In this document: positions 1-7,899 of the stretch, in pieces
Numbering within the stretch: the stretch's first letter is position 1
How the letters are laid out: every line of letters begins with the position of its first letter
Assembly (NCBI RefSeq): GCF_003233845.1
Contig: NZ_QKRB01000041.1
Coordinates: 1 to 64,000 of the forward strand
Direction: 5' to 3'
Source of the DNA: Paenibacillus sambharensis
Lineage (GTDB): Bacteria; Bacillota; Bacilli; Paenibacillales; Paenibacillaceae
Length of the DNA stretch: 64,000 nt
Translations under genes and position numbers: made by a program
The notes under the pieces: generated by a model
What the model was told of the DNA's origin: nothing
Databases searched by the model: none
The model's input: only the letters and a program-made list of their open reading frames with translations

Positions 1-400
1 TCCCTCGTATTTAAGGAGTTTTCTCACGAATGCTCACTCATTCGCAGGATTTCACGTTTTGGAGTGGTTAGATGGTTGGACGTGAGGGGGGCAATTGACC
101 CATGGATCGGTTTGCGGACATGCAGGAACAGAGGCAGCGATTTACGTGCCCTTTGAAAACGCTATCCTGCACAACCCCACATGGCCCATGGAGGTTCACC
201 CTCCCATATCTCGACGGGTCTATGCCCTCACATTCCTTCGTTATACCTGTCCATGGCGTGGAGACCGATCTCGTTTAGATAACGGGTCTATGCCCTTCCG
301 AAACTCATACTCGGTTCTCTTGTGCGTGTTATGCCGAAAATCCCGCGAATGAGTCAATCCTCGTAAGCGAAACTTGGAGGTTAGTAGTGGGTTGCGGTCT
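1..400 (-). mobile_element. Non-coding end of IS110-family element, candidate guide (bridge/seek) RNA region
   Basis: About 400 bases downstream of the transposase hold no credible gene. Two exact copies of a 15-mer, ACGGGTCTATGCCCT on the plus strand, lie at 214-228 and 282-296. A 10-base inverted repeat pairs 36-45 (ACTCATTCGC) with 345-354. CCATGG occurs three times. IS110-family elements are known to encode a structured guide RNA in a long non-coding end; in the IS1111 subgroup that end lies downstream of the transposase gene. I infer that this stretch may be such an RNA. The element boundary is not visible and may lie outside the window. Confidence 0.45.
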
Positions 401-1675
401 TTAAGCGGCTACAAGGTCTGCGCATTCACGGTAGGACTCCCCCCGTTGCGCCATACCAACGAGAATGCGTGCCAGTTTGCCGATTAGTTTGAAAAGTGAG
501 GCTTGCTTCTTCATTCCCCTTGCCCGGTTATTCGCATGCCACTGCTTGAAGTCAGGATGCCGCTGAACCAAACTCAACATGCCCCAGTATAGATGTTTAC
601 GCAAAGTGCTGTCTCCGCGTTTGGAGACCTTGACCTGCCCCTTGAACTTGCCAGATGTTCGCTCAGCCAGATTGAGACCGGCGCGTCGCAGTATTTGCTG
701 ACCGTGAGCGTAATGACGCAAATCGCCCGTACCACTCAAAATGGCGGCCAAGGCAATGGTGCCAAGCCCTTGGATGCTCCGCAGTTGCTCTATTAAGGGG
801 ATGTCTGCCAGTAATAACTCAAGTGCCTGTTCTATGTCATCGAGCATGGCAGCCGTATGCTCATAGGCAGCAAGCAGACGGTCAATGTCATCTCTGGCTT
901 CCTGCAGGGCTTGTCTATCTCCAATGCTGCGCGTTGCAGCCGCCAGAAGCTCTGCTGCCTTGGCTCTACCGCTGACACCGGAGGCACGCTTCATGCCTTG
1001 ATCTCGCCACTGGGCGATGACAGCATCGACATCCAGCCCTTCAAGGTCGCTCGGCAAAGGGAAAGCCTTAAGTGATGCCAGTGAACGGAGAGTCGCCCAA
1101 TTCGGGAAAACCTGACGGAATTCCGGAAAGTAAAGGTCAATCCAGCGAATGATGCGATTGGCAAAACAGGCAGACTGCTTTACCCAAAATTCTCTGTCAC
1201 TCATAAGTGTCTTTAACCGCCTGAACACAGCTGCATGGGGTGAATATTCGGTGTAATAGCCTCTGCTGACTACATCCGCGATGACTAGGGCGTCCTTAGG
1301 GTCATTCTTGGACGGACTATTGTCCCGATTTTCCTTATTGCGATGCGTCGTGACCGGGTTAACCAGCACGACCTCAATCCCTTGCTGAAGAAGCCAGTTT
1401 GCAAGATTGAACCAGTAATGTCCTGTTGGCTCCAGTCCTACAAGCAAAGAGGTGAGACTGTGCTTCGCTTGCGCTTTCTTGATCCAATCGAGGAGCCTCT
1501 CAAAGCCTTCTAGTGAATTGGTGAAAGACAGGTGTTTCGAAGTGAGCGAACGTCCACGGAAATCCGTGATCTGCGCGGCGTGCGCATCCTTGGCGATGTC
1601 GATTCCCACAACAACATGCTGCATGGTAATTCGTTCAATACGTTGATTTGTTGCGTTTCTTACAGTAGACTTCAT
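401..1675 (-). CDS. IS110-family transposase (DEDD/serine recombinase)
   Basis: A 424-residue protein, the usual length for IS110 transposases. The N-terminal half is a RuvC-like DEDD domain that begins with VVVGIDIAK (Asp26) and continues with GLEPTGHYW near residue 100 and KNDPKDALVIADV near 125-137. A coiled middle region follows, then a C-terminal Transposase_20 domain with GLGTIALAAILSGTGDLR and GLNLAERTSGKFKG, where the family's catalytic serine is found. The ATG at 1675 is preceded by AGGAGGCG at good spacing, so I take it over the internal Met18. IS110 enzymes cut and join DNA as an RNA-guided complex and leave no target duplication. The reading frame is intact, so the element may be active. 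No terminal inverted repeats were identified with certainty. Confidence 0.95.
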   Translation of the reverse strand: MKSTVRNATNQRIERITMQHVVVGIDIAKDAHAAQITDFRGRSLTSKHLSFTNSLEGFERLLDWIKKAQAKHSLTSLLVGLEPTGHYWFNLANWLLQQGIEVVLVNPVTTHRNKENRDNSPSKNDPKDALVIADVVSRGYYTEYSPHAAVFRRLKTLMSDREFWVKQSACFANRIIRWIDLYFPEFRQVFPNWATLRSLASLKAFPLPSDLEGLDVDAVIAQWRDQGMKRASGVSGRAKAAELLAAATRSIGDRQALQEARDDIDRLLAAYEHTAAMLDDIEQALELLLADIPLIEQLRSIQGLGTIALAAILSGTGDLRHYAHGQQILRRAGLNLAERTSGKFKGQVKVSKRGDSTLRKHLYWGMLSLVQRHPDFKQWHANNRARGMKKQASLFKLIGKLARILVGMAQRGESYRECADLVAA

Positions 1676-1739
1676 AGTAAGCGCCTCCTGATGGGTTATT
1701 AGGGCTTCCGATTTCCCCTACCCCCATCATACGAGGCGC
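1676..1739 (-). promoter_or_regulatory. Hairpin sequestering the transposase ribosome binding site
   Basis: On the minus strand GCGCCTC then TGATGGG (1739-1723) can pair with CCCATCA then GAGGCGC (1695-1681), giving about 14 base pairs with a small internal loop. The second arm contains the Shine-Dalgarno sequence AGGAGGCG of the transposase start at 1675. RNA reading in from outside would fold and hide the site; RNA starting inside the loop would not. This is the logic used by several other insertion sequences to block read-through expression. On the plus strand the same hairpin is followed by a run of T (1742-1748), so it could instead be a plus-strand terminator. Confidence 0.6.
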
Positions 1740-1820
1740 CCCTTTTTTTGTCTAAGACGGAATCTTAGCGCAGACAGGAATGTTTAGAATTTATGGTGTT
1801 GTCTGTTTTGTAATTGAAGT

Positions 1821-1860
1821 AGGGGCATCCCTAAGTCGTTAAGACTTTTGGGACGCCCCT
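1821..1860. terminator. Long hairpin between the IS element and the small gene
   Basis: AGGGGCATCCC (1821-1831) pairs with GGGACGCCCCT (1850-1860) with one G-U-type mismatch, and AAGTC/GACTT extend the stem inside. It lies just downstream of the minus-strand gene ending at 1887. Neither side has a strong T run, so termination is likely but not certain. Confidence 0.5.
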
Positions 1861-1886
1861 ATTTGTCAGTTAAAAATTTTAATGAA

Positions 1887-2117
1887 TCAGTTGCCCTCCA
1901 GACGGTTGCGGTCCTTTCGCAGCTGACTCTTCGTTGCCTCCATCGATTGTCCGGAGCCTGCCTCATCGGCTTGGTGCATAGCTGCCTCGGCATGAACAAG
2001 CGAGTGCGAAGCTTGGTCGATCATTTGCTCGGATGGGTGCTCCTCCGCCTGCATAACAGCGCGATGCGCATGTTCAGCCGAGTTTTGAGCTTGATCCTGC
2101 TTGTGGTTCGATGTCAT
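1887..2117 (-). CDS. Small hydrophilic protein of unknown function
   Basis: A protein of 76 residues starting MTSNHKQDQA. I chose the ATG at 2117 because AAAGGAGGGGG stands directly before it; the frame stays open upstream to 2261, but that extension has no such site. The protein is rich in His, Gln, Glu and Ala, has no membrane segment, and looks helical, with heptad-like AEHAHRAV and ASHSLVHAEAAMHQA stretches. I do not recognise the family. It may be a small stress or spore-associated protein of the kind common in Paenibacillus, but nothing in the neighbourhood tests that. Its mRNA probably ends at the hairpin at 1821-1860. Confidence 0.65.
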   Translation of the reverse strand: MTSNHKQDQAQNSAEHAHRAVMQAEEHPSEQMIDQASHSLVHAEAAMHQADEAGSGQSMEATKSQLRKDRNRLEGN

Positions 2118-2370
2118 GGTTCCCCCTCCTTTCCGCGTAACCCAGTTGTTAATATGGACAATACTGTCCAATGTATACAGCTTGGGACGCAGCCATTCTA
2201 AGGCAACCTTAAACACTAACCCAACGGCAAGAACCCCAGTACAGTACAGTACAGTGCCCAATCCAGACTAGACCACTAGTCGAGCCTAGACCAGTCCGGC
2301 CCAGACCAATCACCAATCCTCCAGTCCACTACAACTCAGCCAATCTGAGCCCTGCCTGCCGGCTTGCACG
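2118..2370. other. Intergenic stretch with short tandem repeats
   Basis: About 250 bases between the small gene and hrpB. At 2237-2255 the plus strand reads CAGT followed by three tandem ACAGT units. At about 2266-2310 there are three loose copies of CTAGACCA or CCAGACCA. No gene was recognised. The promoter of the small gene should lie here, but I could not fix it. Confidence 0.5.
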
Positions 2371-4908
2371 TTATCCCTGCTGCCTGGGCCTAACCCGGTT
2401 CGTAGGTACGGCGGTCAGCGGGTCATCCGGCCAATAATGCTTAGGGTAGCGGCCCTTTAGGTCCTTCTTCACTTCGTGATACGTATTGCGCCAGAAGCTG
2501 GCCAAATCACGTGTCACCTGCACCGGGCGGCTGGCCGGAGACAGCAGATGGAGCGTTACGGGCATACGACCGAAGCCGATAAGCGGTGTAGTGTGCAGGC
2601 CGAACAGCTCCTGCAGGCGCACCGCCACAACCGGTGAAGAAGGGTCACTGTAATCAACCGGGATACGCGACCCGCTTGGAACCGTGCAGTGCGTCGGGGC
2701 GCCTTCATTCAGACGCTGCCGTTTGTCCCAAGGAACCAGAGCCTCCAGAGCCTGTTGAACCTGAAGACGCTGAAGATCATTGCGGCTGCCAAGCCCGTCA
2801 AGAAAAGGCAGCAGCCAGTCATCCAGCCTCTCCAGCAGGGCTTCATCCGATACATCCGGCCAGGAAGCATCCGCTTGATGGAGGAATGCGAGCCGCTGCC
2901 GGTACGCAACTGCTGTCTTGTTCCATGGGAGGATGTCCAGCCCTTCCGTTCTTACCGCTTCCATCAAAGCGGCTGCAACCTCCTGCGGATCTGGTCTGGC
3001 AAGTGTCCGCTCCTGCAGAATTAACGAGCCAAAGGTCCGGTAAAGTCTTGCCCTGACAGTGCCTGACTGCGCATCCCAGAACACCGACCTTGTTTCTTTA
3101 ATGGAATCCGCAAAATAACGCTCCAGCTCTGCAGGCTCCAGCCAGGCAGCAAGCCGTATGCGCCCAGCTGTTCCCGTATCGTCAAGCTCGGCAGCTGCCA
3201 GCATCGGGGCTGCCGAGAGAGGTTGAACCGGCTGCAATACCGCCCCCCTGCCTCCGCTTAACTGAAGCCCTGCGCCTCCGCTGCGGCGCGGCATGCCCAC
3301 GCGATCCGGATAAGCGTAAGCCAACAGGACACCGCTTAAATGATCATAGCTGCCGTCACTTAGCGCTTGCTGTAATCCGAAGCTTCGTTTAAGACGCGAA
3401 GCTTCCTGCACAAGACGTTTCGCGGCCTTCATTTCCGCCAGTCCGCCCCGAAATGCCGTCTCACCCTCATGGCCGGCAGCCCGGAGAACCTGCAGACGCA
3501 GCACAATGTCCGCTTCAGCAGCGTCCTTCTGCTGCCATCGCAGAACATCCCGTTCGGCGAGCAGGACAGCCAGATCACAGGCCAGAACTCCAAGCCGTTC
3601 TTCATGTTCCATGGCCCGCAATACCATGTGCGACAGCCTCGGATGCAGCGGCTGCTCAGCCATCTTCCTGCCGTGGATGCTCAATTGGCCGCTCTTGTCC
3701 ATCGCACCCAGCAGCTGCAATAGTTCCACAGCCTGGTTAACGGCACCCTCAGGCGGCTGGTCGAGGAATGAAAGCTGCGCAGGGTCATGTGTGCCCCACG
3801 CGGCAAGCTCGAGCATAAGCGGGGCCAAATCCGTCTCCATCATCTCCGGCTTGCCGCTTGGTTCCAGCTGCTGCTGCTGTTCTTCTGTCCAGAGCCGGTA
3901 GCATACCCCAGGACCCAGCCTGCCCGCACGCCCTCTTCTCTGCTCGGCAGAGGCTGCTGACACCTGCACGGTCTCCAGTCTGCTCATACCGGTACGCGGG
4001 GAGAAACGCGGCACCCGCATAAGCCCGGCATCTATTACCACATGGACGCCCTCAACCGTCAGACTCGTCTCCGCAATAGAGGTGGAGAGCACGATTTTCC
4101 GCTTGCCAGCGGCTCCCCTTGCCAGCGCCTTCTCTTGAGCCTCCTGGGACAGTGCTCCATAAAGCGGAAGCACCTCAGCATCCGGGAGACCGCTGCTTAA
4201 CAGCAAGCCCTGCACCCGCCGAATTTCTCCTTCTCCCGGCAGGAAGACCAGGATGTCGCCGGAATCATGTGCAATGGCGTGCTTAATCACCCGTACCGTG
4301 TGCTGAGCCAGCTGTTCAGCGGCTCCCTGCCGGGGATAATACCGGGTCTCGACCGGGTACCGTTTTCCTTCACTGATAATAACGGGCGCACCGCCCATCA
4401 GGCTGGCAACCGGTTTTGCTTCAATAGTTGCGGACATGACAAGAAGACGGAGATCCTCCCGGAGAACCCGCTGCGCCTCCAGGCAGAGCGCCAATCCAAG
4501 ATCCGCTTGAAGACTGCGTTCGTGAAATTCATCGAAGATGACAATTCCGGCTTCTTCAAGTGAAGGATCGGTCTGCAGCATGCGGGTTAGAATACCTTCC
4601 GTTATGACCTCTATCCGTGTATGTTTGCTTGTCTGGCTGTCCATTCGCACCCGGTAGCCCACCGTTCCGCCAACCTTCTCCCCCAGACTGGAAGCCATGT
4701 AATGCGCGGCCGATCTGGCCGCCATACGCCTTGGCTCCAGCATCAGAATTTTCTTCCCGGCCATCCAGGGCTCCTCCAGCACAGCGAGCGGCACACGGGT
4801 CGTTTTACCTGCTCCCGGAGGAGCCACCAGAACCGCATTCGATGACCTGGCAAGCGCTGATGTCAGCTCAGGAAGCACCAAGTCCACAGGCAAAGCAGAT
4901 TGCAGCAT
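2371..4908 (-). CDS. hrpB: ATP-dependent helicase HrpB
   Basis: An 845-residue DEAH-family helicase, full length for HrpB. Walker A is APPGAGKTTRVPLAVL near residue 32, motif II is DEFH in VIFDEFHERSLQADL near 122, motif III is SAT in LLVMSATIEA, and motif VI is QRRGRAGRLGPGVCYRLW near 325. The long C-terminal half carries the HrpB-specific domain, ending PKHYWPDDPLTAVPTNR, which is typical of the family. The ATG at 4908 follows GAGGGGAACGAGGT. The protein is a predicted RNA helicase whose cellular role is poorly known. The Nudix gene ends 53 bases upstream on the same strand, so the two are probably co-transcribed. Confidence 0.95.
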   Translation of the reverse strand: MLQSALPVDLVLPELTSALARSSNAVLVAPPGAGKTTRVPLAVLEEPWMAGKKILMLEPRRMAARSAAHYMASSLGEKVGGTVGYRVRMDSQTSKHTRIEVITEGILTRMLQTDPSLEEAGIVIFDEFHERSLQADLGLALCLEAQRVLREDLRLLVMSATIEAKPVASLMGGAPVIISEGKRYPVETRYYPRQGAAEQLAQHTVRVIKHAIAHDSGDILVFLPGEGEIRRVQGLLLSSGLPDAEVLPLYGALSQEAQEKALARGAAGKRKIVLSTSIAETSLTVEGVHVVIDAGLMRVPRFSPRTGMSRLETVQVSAASAEQRRGRAGRLGPGVCYRLWTEEQQQQLEPSGKPEMMETDLAPLMLELAAWGTHDPAQLSFLDQPPEGAVNQAVELLQLLGAMDKSGQLSIHGRKMAEQPLHPRLSHMVLRAMEHEERLGVLACDLAVLLAERDVLRWQQKDAAEADIVLRLQVLRAAGHEGETAFRGGLAEMKAAKRLVQEASRLKRSFGLQQALSDGSYDHLSGVLLAYAYPDRVGMPRRSGGAGLQLSGGRGAVLQPVQPLSAAPMLAAAELDDTGTAGRIRLAAWLEPAELERYFADSIKETRSVFWDAQSGTVRARLYRTFGSLILQERTLARPDPQEVAAALMEAVRTEGLDILPWNKTAVAYRQRLAFLHQADASWPDVSDEALLERLDDWLLPFLDGLGSRNDLQRLQVQQALEALVPWDKRQRLNEGAPTHCTVPSGSRIPVDYSDPSSPVVAVRLQELFGLHTTPLIGFGRMPVTLHLLSPASRPVQVTRDLASFWRNTYHEVKKDLKGRYPKHYWPDDPLTAVPTNRVRPRQQG

Positions 4909-4961
4909 ACCTCGTTCCCCTCTTCTTCACAGCTAGTACTGCCAAAGGCCTGCCGGCCAGC

Positions 4962-5444
4962 CTAATTGATATCTCCCATATAGCAGGGCAGGTCCCGCTT
5001 CCCCGCAAGCTTATCTCCAAGACTCGCCGGATACAGGCGGATGTCTGCCAGCCGTTCAACCTCAACCCACTCGACACCTACCTGATAAGAATCCGGAAGA
5101 TCCCCGTTCATTACCGGCTCGGGGCCGTCCGTCTCCCGCTCACACGAGAAGAAGAATTCCACCTGATGGATACCTGCATCTGTCTCCGAGAATTCATGGT
5201 TGCTTCCTATGTACTCCCGCACGTGAATGAGGTCTCCCACCTTGACGGGCAGCCCTGTTTCCTCTATGCATTCTCTCATAACCGCATCACGAAGCTCCTC
5301 GCCATGCTCCTGGCCGCCGCCGGGAAACAGATAGAAGAAGCCGCCATCATCCTTGTTTTTGGTGAGCAGTACACAACCGTTCTGGATGATTACCGCCCGG
5401 GCAGAATTCCGAATTGGCCTGTTTAGCTTTTCCACTCGCTCCAA
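4962..5444 (-). CDS. Nudix hydrolase
   Basis: A protein of about 160 residues with a perfect Nudix box: G, five residues, E, seven residues, RECIEETGL, at about residues 42-64 (GGQEHGEELRDAV then RECIEETGL). The three acidic residues that bind metal are present. It should hydrolyse a nucleoside diphosphate linked to another group X; the substrate cannot be read from the sequence. The start is uncertain: the TTG at 5444 lies only three bases after AGGAG, while a GTG at 5435 would sit about 12 bases from it. The gene lies between the D,D-carboxypeptidase and hrpB, all in the same direction. Confidence 0.88.
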   Translation of the reverse strand: MERVEKLNRPIRNSARAVIIQNGCVLLTKNKDDGGFFYLFPGGGQEHGEELRDAVMRECIEETGLPVKVGDLIHVREYIGSNHEFSETDAGIHQVEFFFSCERETDGPEPVMNGDLPDSYQVGVEWVEVERLADIRLYPASLGDKLAGKRDLPCYMGDIN

Positions 5445-5560
5445 TCACTCCTGTGTCAGGCAAAGTTGTTGTTCATTTGTCCATTGTAATAATCGCTTAA
5501 GCAAAAAACAACCGACAGCCACGATTGCCCGTGCGCCGCCGGTCTCAATTCCGACCTTAT

Positions 5561-6496
5561 TTAAGTAAGCACTGCTCTCAGCATAGCCTTCCAGCTGTCC
5601 GCTGTATCCCGTCCGAACCCGTAGTGAAACAGCTTCTTCGTCTCCGTGAAACGCGCATCGCTCGTAGGCGTCCCCATTACGACGGCAATCAGGCGTTTCC
5701 CATTCCGTTCCGCCGTGCCAGTGAAGCAGTAGCCTGCCCGCTGCGTATACCCCGTCTTTAGCCCGTCGCTTCCAGGGTAAGCATGATTTTCTCCCGGGAG
5801 CATCATGTTCGTCGTGCTCAGAACGATACGGCTCTGGTCAACCGTTACCTCACTGCGTTTGGACACATCCAGCACATCCGGATACACATTCACCAGATAA
5901 GCCGCCAGCTTCGCTGTGTCCCTGGCTGTCAAGCTTGTTTCCCCATGGGAAGCCGCCTGCGCGAAGGCAACCAGGTCAGCCGACGACAAGCCCGTCGCAT
6001 TGGCAAAGAAAGCACGCTGAGACAAGCCGATTACTTGCGCCTTGGCGTTCATCCATTCCACAAACCGTGTTTCCGTACCTGCTGCATGCTCGGCCAGTGC
6101 CACAGCGGCATCATTAGCTGAATGCACCGTCATCGCGGCAAACAGCTCCCTTACAGTCAGCTGCTGGCCTTCCGCTGCTCCTGTCCCTGCCCCAACCACA
6201 TTGGCAGCATAAGCGCTTATCGTAACCTTATCATCCCATGCGATCGAGCCATCCTTAATCCGGTCCAGGAGAACGATCTCCGTCATCATCTTCGACATGC
6301 TGGCCGGAGGCAGCGCATCATCAGCATTCATTTCATAATACACTGTTCCATAATCTGCATCCATCAAAATTGCCGATGCTGCCGTTAACTCCGGCTTCAG
6401 CTCTGCTGACAGGGCTGGCTCCGCCGATATCCACTTAAAGCCGACAACTGCTGCTGCAGCTACACAGAGCAGCATGGCCACCTGTTTAAACATCAC
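5561..6496 (-). CDS. Serine-type D-alanyl-D-alanine carboxypeptidase (peptidase S11)
   Basis: A 311-residue secreted or membrane-attached enzyme with a hydrophobic N-terminal segment (residues 6-20, VAMLLCVAAAAVVGF). The three penicillin-binding motifs are clear: SxxK as SMSK at residues 66-69, SxN as SAN in TVHSANDAAV near 128, and KTG in DGLKTGYTQ near 243. It should remove the terminal D-Ala of peptidoglycan pentapeptides outside the membrane. It is shorter than DacA or DacF and lacks the usual C-terminal beta-rich domain and amphipathic anchor, so the N-terminal segment may be its anchor. A GTG and an ATG are adjacent at the start. Its promoter has 11-bp repeats matching those in front of the adjacent VanR-like regulator gene, which suggests direct control. 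Confidence 0.93.
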   Translation of the reverse strand: MMFKQVAMLLCVAAAAVVGFKWISAEPALSAELKPELTAASAILMDADYGTVYYEMNADDALPPASMSKMMTEIVLLDRIKDGSIAWDDKVTISAYAANVVGAGTGAAEGQQLTVRELFAAMTVHSANDAAVALAEHAAGTETRFVEWMNAKAQVIGLSQRAFFANATGLSSADLVAFAQAASHGETSLTARDTAKLAAYLVNVYPDVLDVSKRSEVTVDQSRIVLSTTNMMLPGENHAYPGSDGLKTGYTQRAGYCFTGTAERNGKRLIAVVMGTPTSDARFTETKKLFHYGFGRDTADSWKAMLRAVLT

Positions 6497-6582
6497 TCTT
6501 CACTCTCCCCATTCCACAATGCTTTGCTTCAACTTCTACGCCCCCAATAGCAAGGCTTCCGCACTCTTTGTTGACTGTTTTC

Positions 6583-6636
6583 ATTGTAGATGAGGAGATT
6601 TAAGAAGAGGCTAACCAATTCATAAGAAATTCTTAA
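6583..6636 (-). promoter_or_regulatory. Promoter with four 11-bp-spaced response-regulator boxes (carboxypeptidase)
   Basis: Read on the minus strand, TTAAG, TTATG, TTAGC and TTAAA begin at 6636, 6625, 6614 and 6603, exactly 11 bases apart. A -10 like TACAAT follows at 6588-6583, and the -35 position falls inside boxes 3 and 4. Direct repeats at 11-base spacing are the usual binding pattern of OmpR/PhoB-family regulators, so this fits an activated promoter for the D,D-carboxypeptidase gene starting at 6496. Confidence 0.65.
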
Positions 6637-6704
6637 GATTGCCTTATCGTTCTATTATTTTGGACAGAATCCGGCAGCATCAGCTGCTTTCCGGTCACAA
6701 AAAC

Positions 6705-6737
6705 AGCCTTTGCTGCGCAATCCGCACAGCAAAGGCT
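6705..6737 (-). terminator. Intrinsic terminator of the two-component operon
   Basis: A perfect 11-base inverted repeat, AGCCTTTGCTG (6705-6715) against CAGCAAAGGCT (6727-6737). On the minus strand it is followed by GTTTTTGTG. It lies 22 bases beyond the sensor kinase stop codon and separates that operon from the carboxypeptidase gene. Confidence 0.85.
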
Positions 6738-6759
6738 ATTACTAAACAAGTGATCAGAA

Positions 6760-7899
6760 CTACTTGACGACAGCCCCGTTAACCACTGCGCGGCTGTTCT
6801 CCTGGTCCTCCTTATACAGCGGCAGACGAACCTGGAATACGGTCTGGGCGCTGTCGCTGCTCGCTCCAATCGAGCCGCCATGACGTTCCACGATGCTCTT
6901 AGCAATGGCTAGTCCAAGACCCGAGCCCCCGGTATGCTCCGCGCGGGACTTATCCACCCGGTAGAAGCGGTCGAAGATGTGGGGAAGATCCACACTCGGG
7001 ATCGGATCGCCGTAATTTATCACCTCGACGACTGCATCCTCAAGCACAGTGCGAATCTCCACATCTACACGTCCGCCGTCTTTTCCATAGATGACTGCAT
7101 TATGAAGCAGATTCTCGAAGACCCTTACCAGCTTGTCGGGATCACCAAACACATAGACATGCTGAGCTCCGGCACGCAAATTGCCTGTCACGCCCGCTTC
7201 ATCCAATGCAACGCGAAAGTGCACCAGCAGCTGACCGAGCATTTCAACCAGATTGAACCTCAGCCGCCTAAGCGGGACACTGTCATGCCGCATACGCGTA
7301 TATTCAAACAAATCCTGGATCAGCACATTCATCCTCCGGGCCTTATCATGGGCAATCTGGATATAATAGCGCAGCTCCACTTCATCACGGTATCTGTCCT
7401 GCTCGACCAATCCCAGGTACCCGAGAATGGAAGTAAGCGGCGTTCTAAGATCATGGGATACATTCGTGATCAGCTCGTTCTTGGTCTGCTCTGCCTTGCG
7501 TTCTTCGTCCAGTGACTTGCGAAGCTGGGTGACCAGCCTGTTCGTGTAGAAGGCAAGGTCCCCGAGCGGGTTGTTCTGCCTCACGGGAACCTTGTGATCG
7601 AAATTCCCTTCGGCAATATGCATGACCGAGCTATTGATTTCATTTACATACCGGTACCATCTCCACTGGAACAAGCACAGATACATCACGAAGAAGAACG
7701 CACAGCTGGCCAGCATCACAAAGCCTTCTCCGAAGGTGCGCAGCACCTCGATCGCGAATGAACGGGCAAAATAAATATCACGTGTCACCCGCTCACCCAG
7801 GATAATCATCGAATAAACCGTCACAACAGACAAGATAACACTGAGGATAAGCTGGCCGATGAAGCGCAGCATCATGCCGTTCGTTTTGTTAGCCTTCAA
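6760..7899 (-). CDS. VanS-like sensor histidine kinase
   Basis: A membrane histidine kinase of about 380 residues. Two membrane segments near the N terminus (MLRFIGQLILSVILSVV and VMLASCAFFFVMYLCLF) frame a short outside loop of about 25 residues. A HAMP-like linker, the HisKA box NVSHDLRTPLTSILGYL with the phospho-accepting His near residue 150, and the HATPase domain with FENLLHNAVIYG and GGSGLGLAIAKSIVERHGG follow. The HisKA stretch resembles VanS. The start is unsettled: TTG at 7929, TTG at 7899 after GGGGAG, or ATG at 7875 are all possible; I chose 7899. The gene overlaps the end of the regulator gene, which implies translational coupling. The small sensor loop suggests that it senses the membrane or a partner protein rather than binding a large ligand. 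Confidence 0.93.
   Translation of the reverse strand: MKANKTNGMMLRFIGQLILSVILSVVTVYSMIILGERVTRDIYFARSFAIEVLRTFGEGFVMLASCAFFFVMYLCLFQWRWYRYVNEINSSVMHIAEGNFDHKVPVRQNNPLGDLAFYTNRLVTQLRKSLDEERKAEQTKNELITNVSHDLRTPLTSILGYLGLVEQDRYRDEVELRYYIQIAHDKARRMNVLIQDLFEYTRMRHDSVPLRRLRFNLVEMLGQLLVHFRVALDEAGVTGNLRAGAQHVYVFGDPDKLVRVFENLLHNAVIYGKDGGRVDVEIRTVLEDAVVEVINYGDPIPSVDLPHIFDRFYRVDKSRAEHTGGSGLGLAIAKSIVERHGGSIGASSDSAQTVFQVRLPLYKEDQENSRAVVNGAVVK

Noticed and set aside
95-352. Open frame of 85 codons in the IS non-coding end
   Set aside because: No ribosome site, composition unlike a protein, and it runs through repeats that look like RNA structure.
4617-5426. Plus-strand frame of 269 codons across hrpB and the Nudix gene
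   Set aside because: Antisense to two clear genes and shows no domain.
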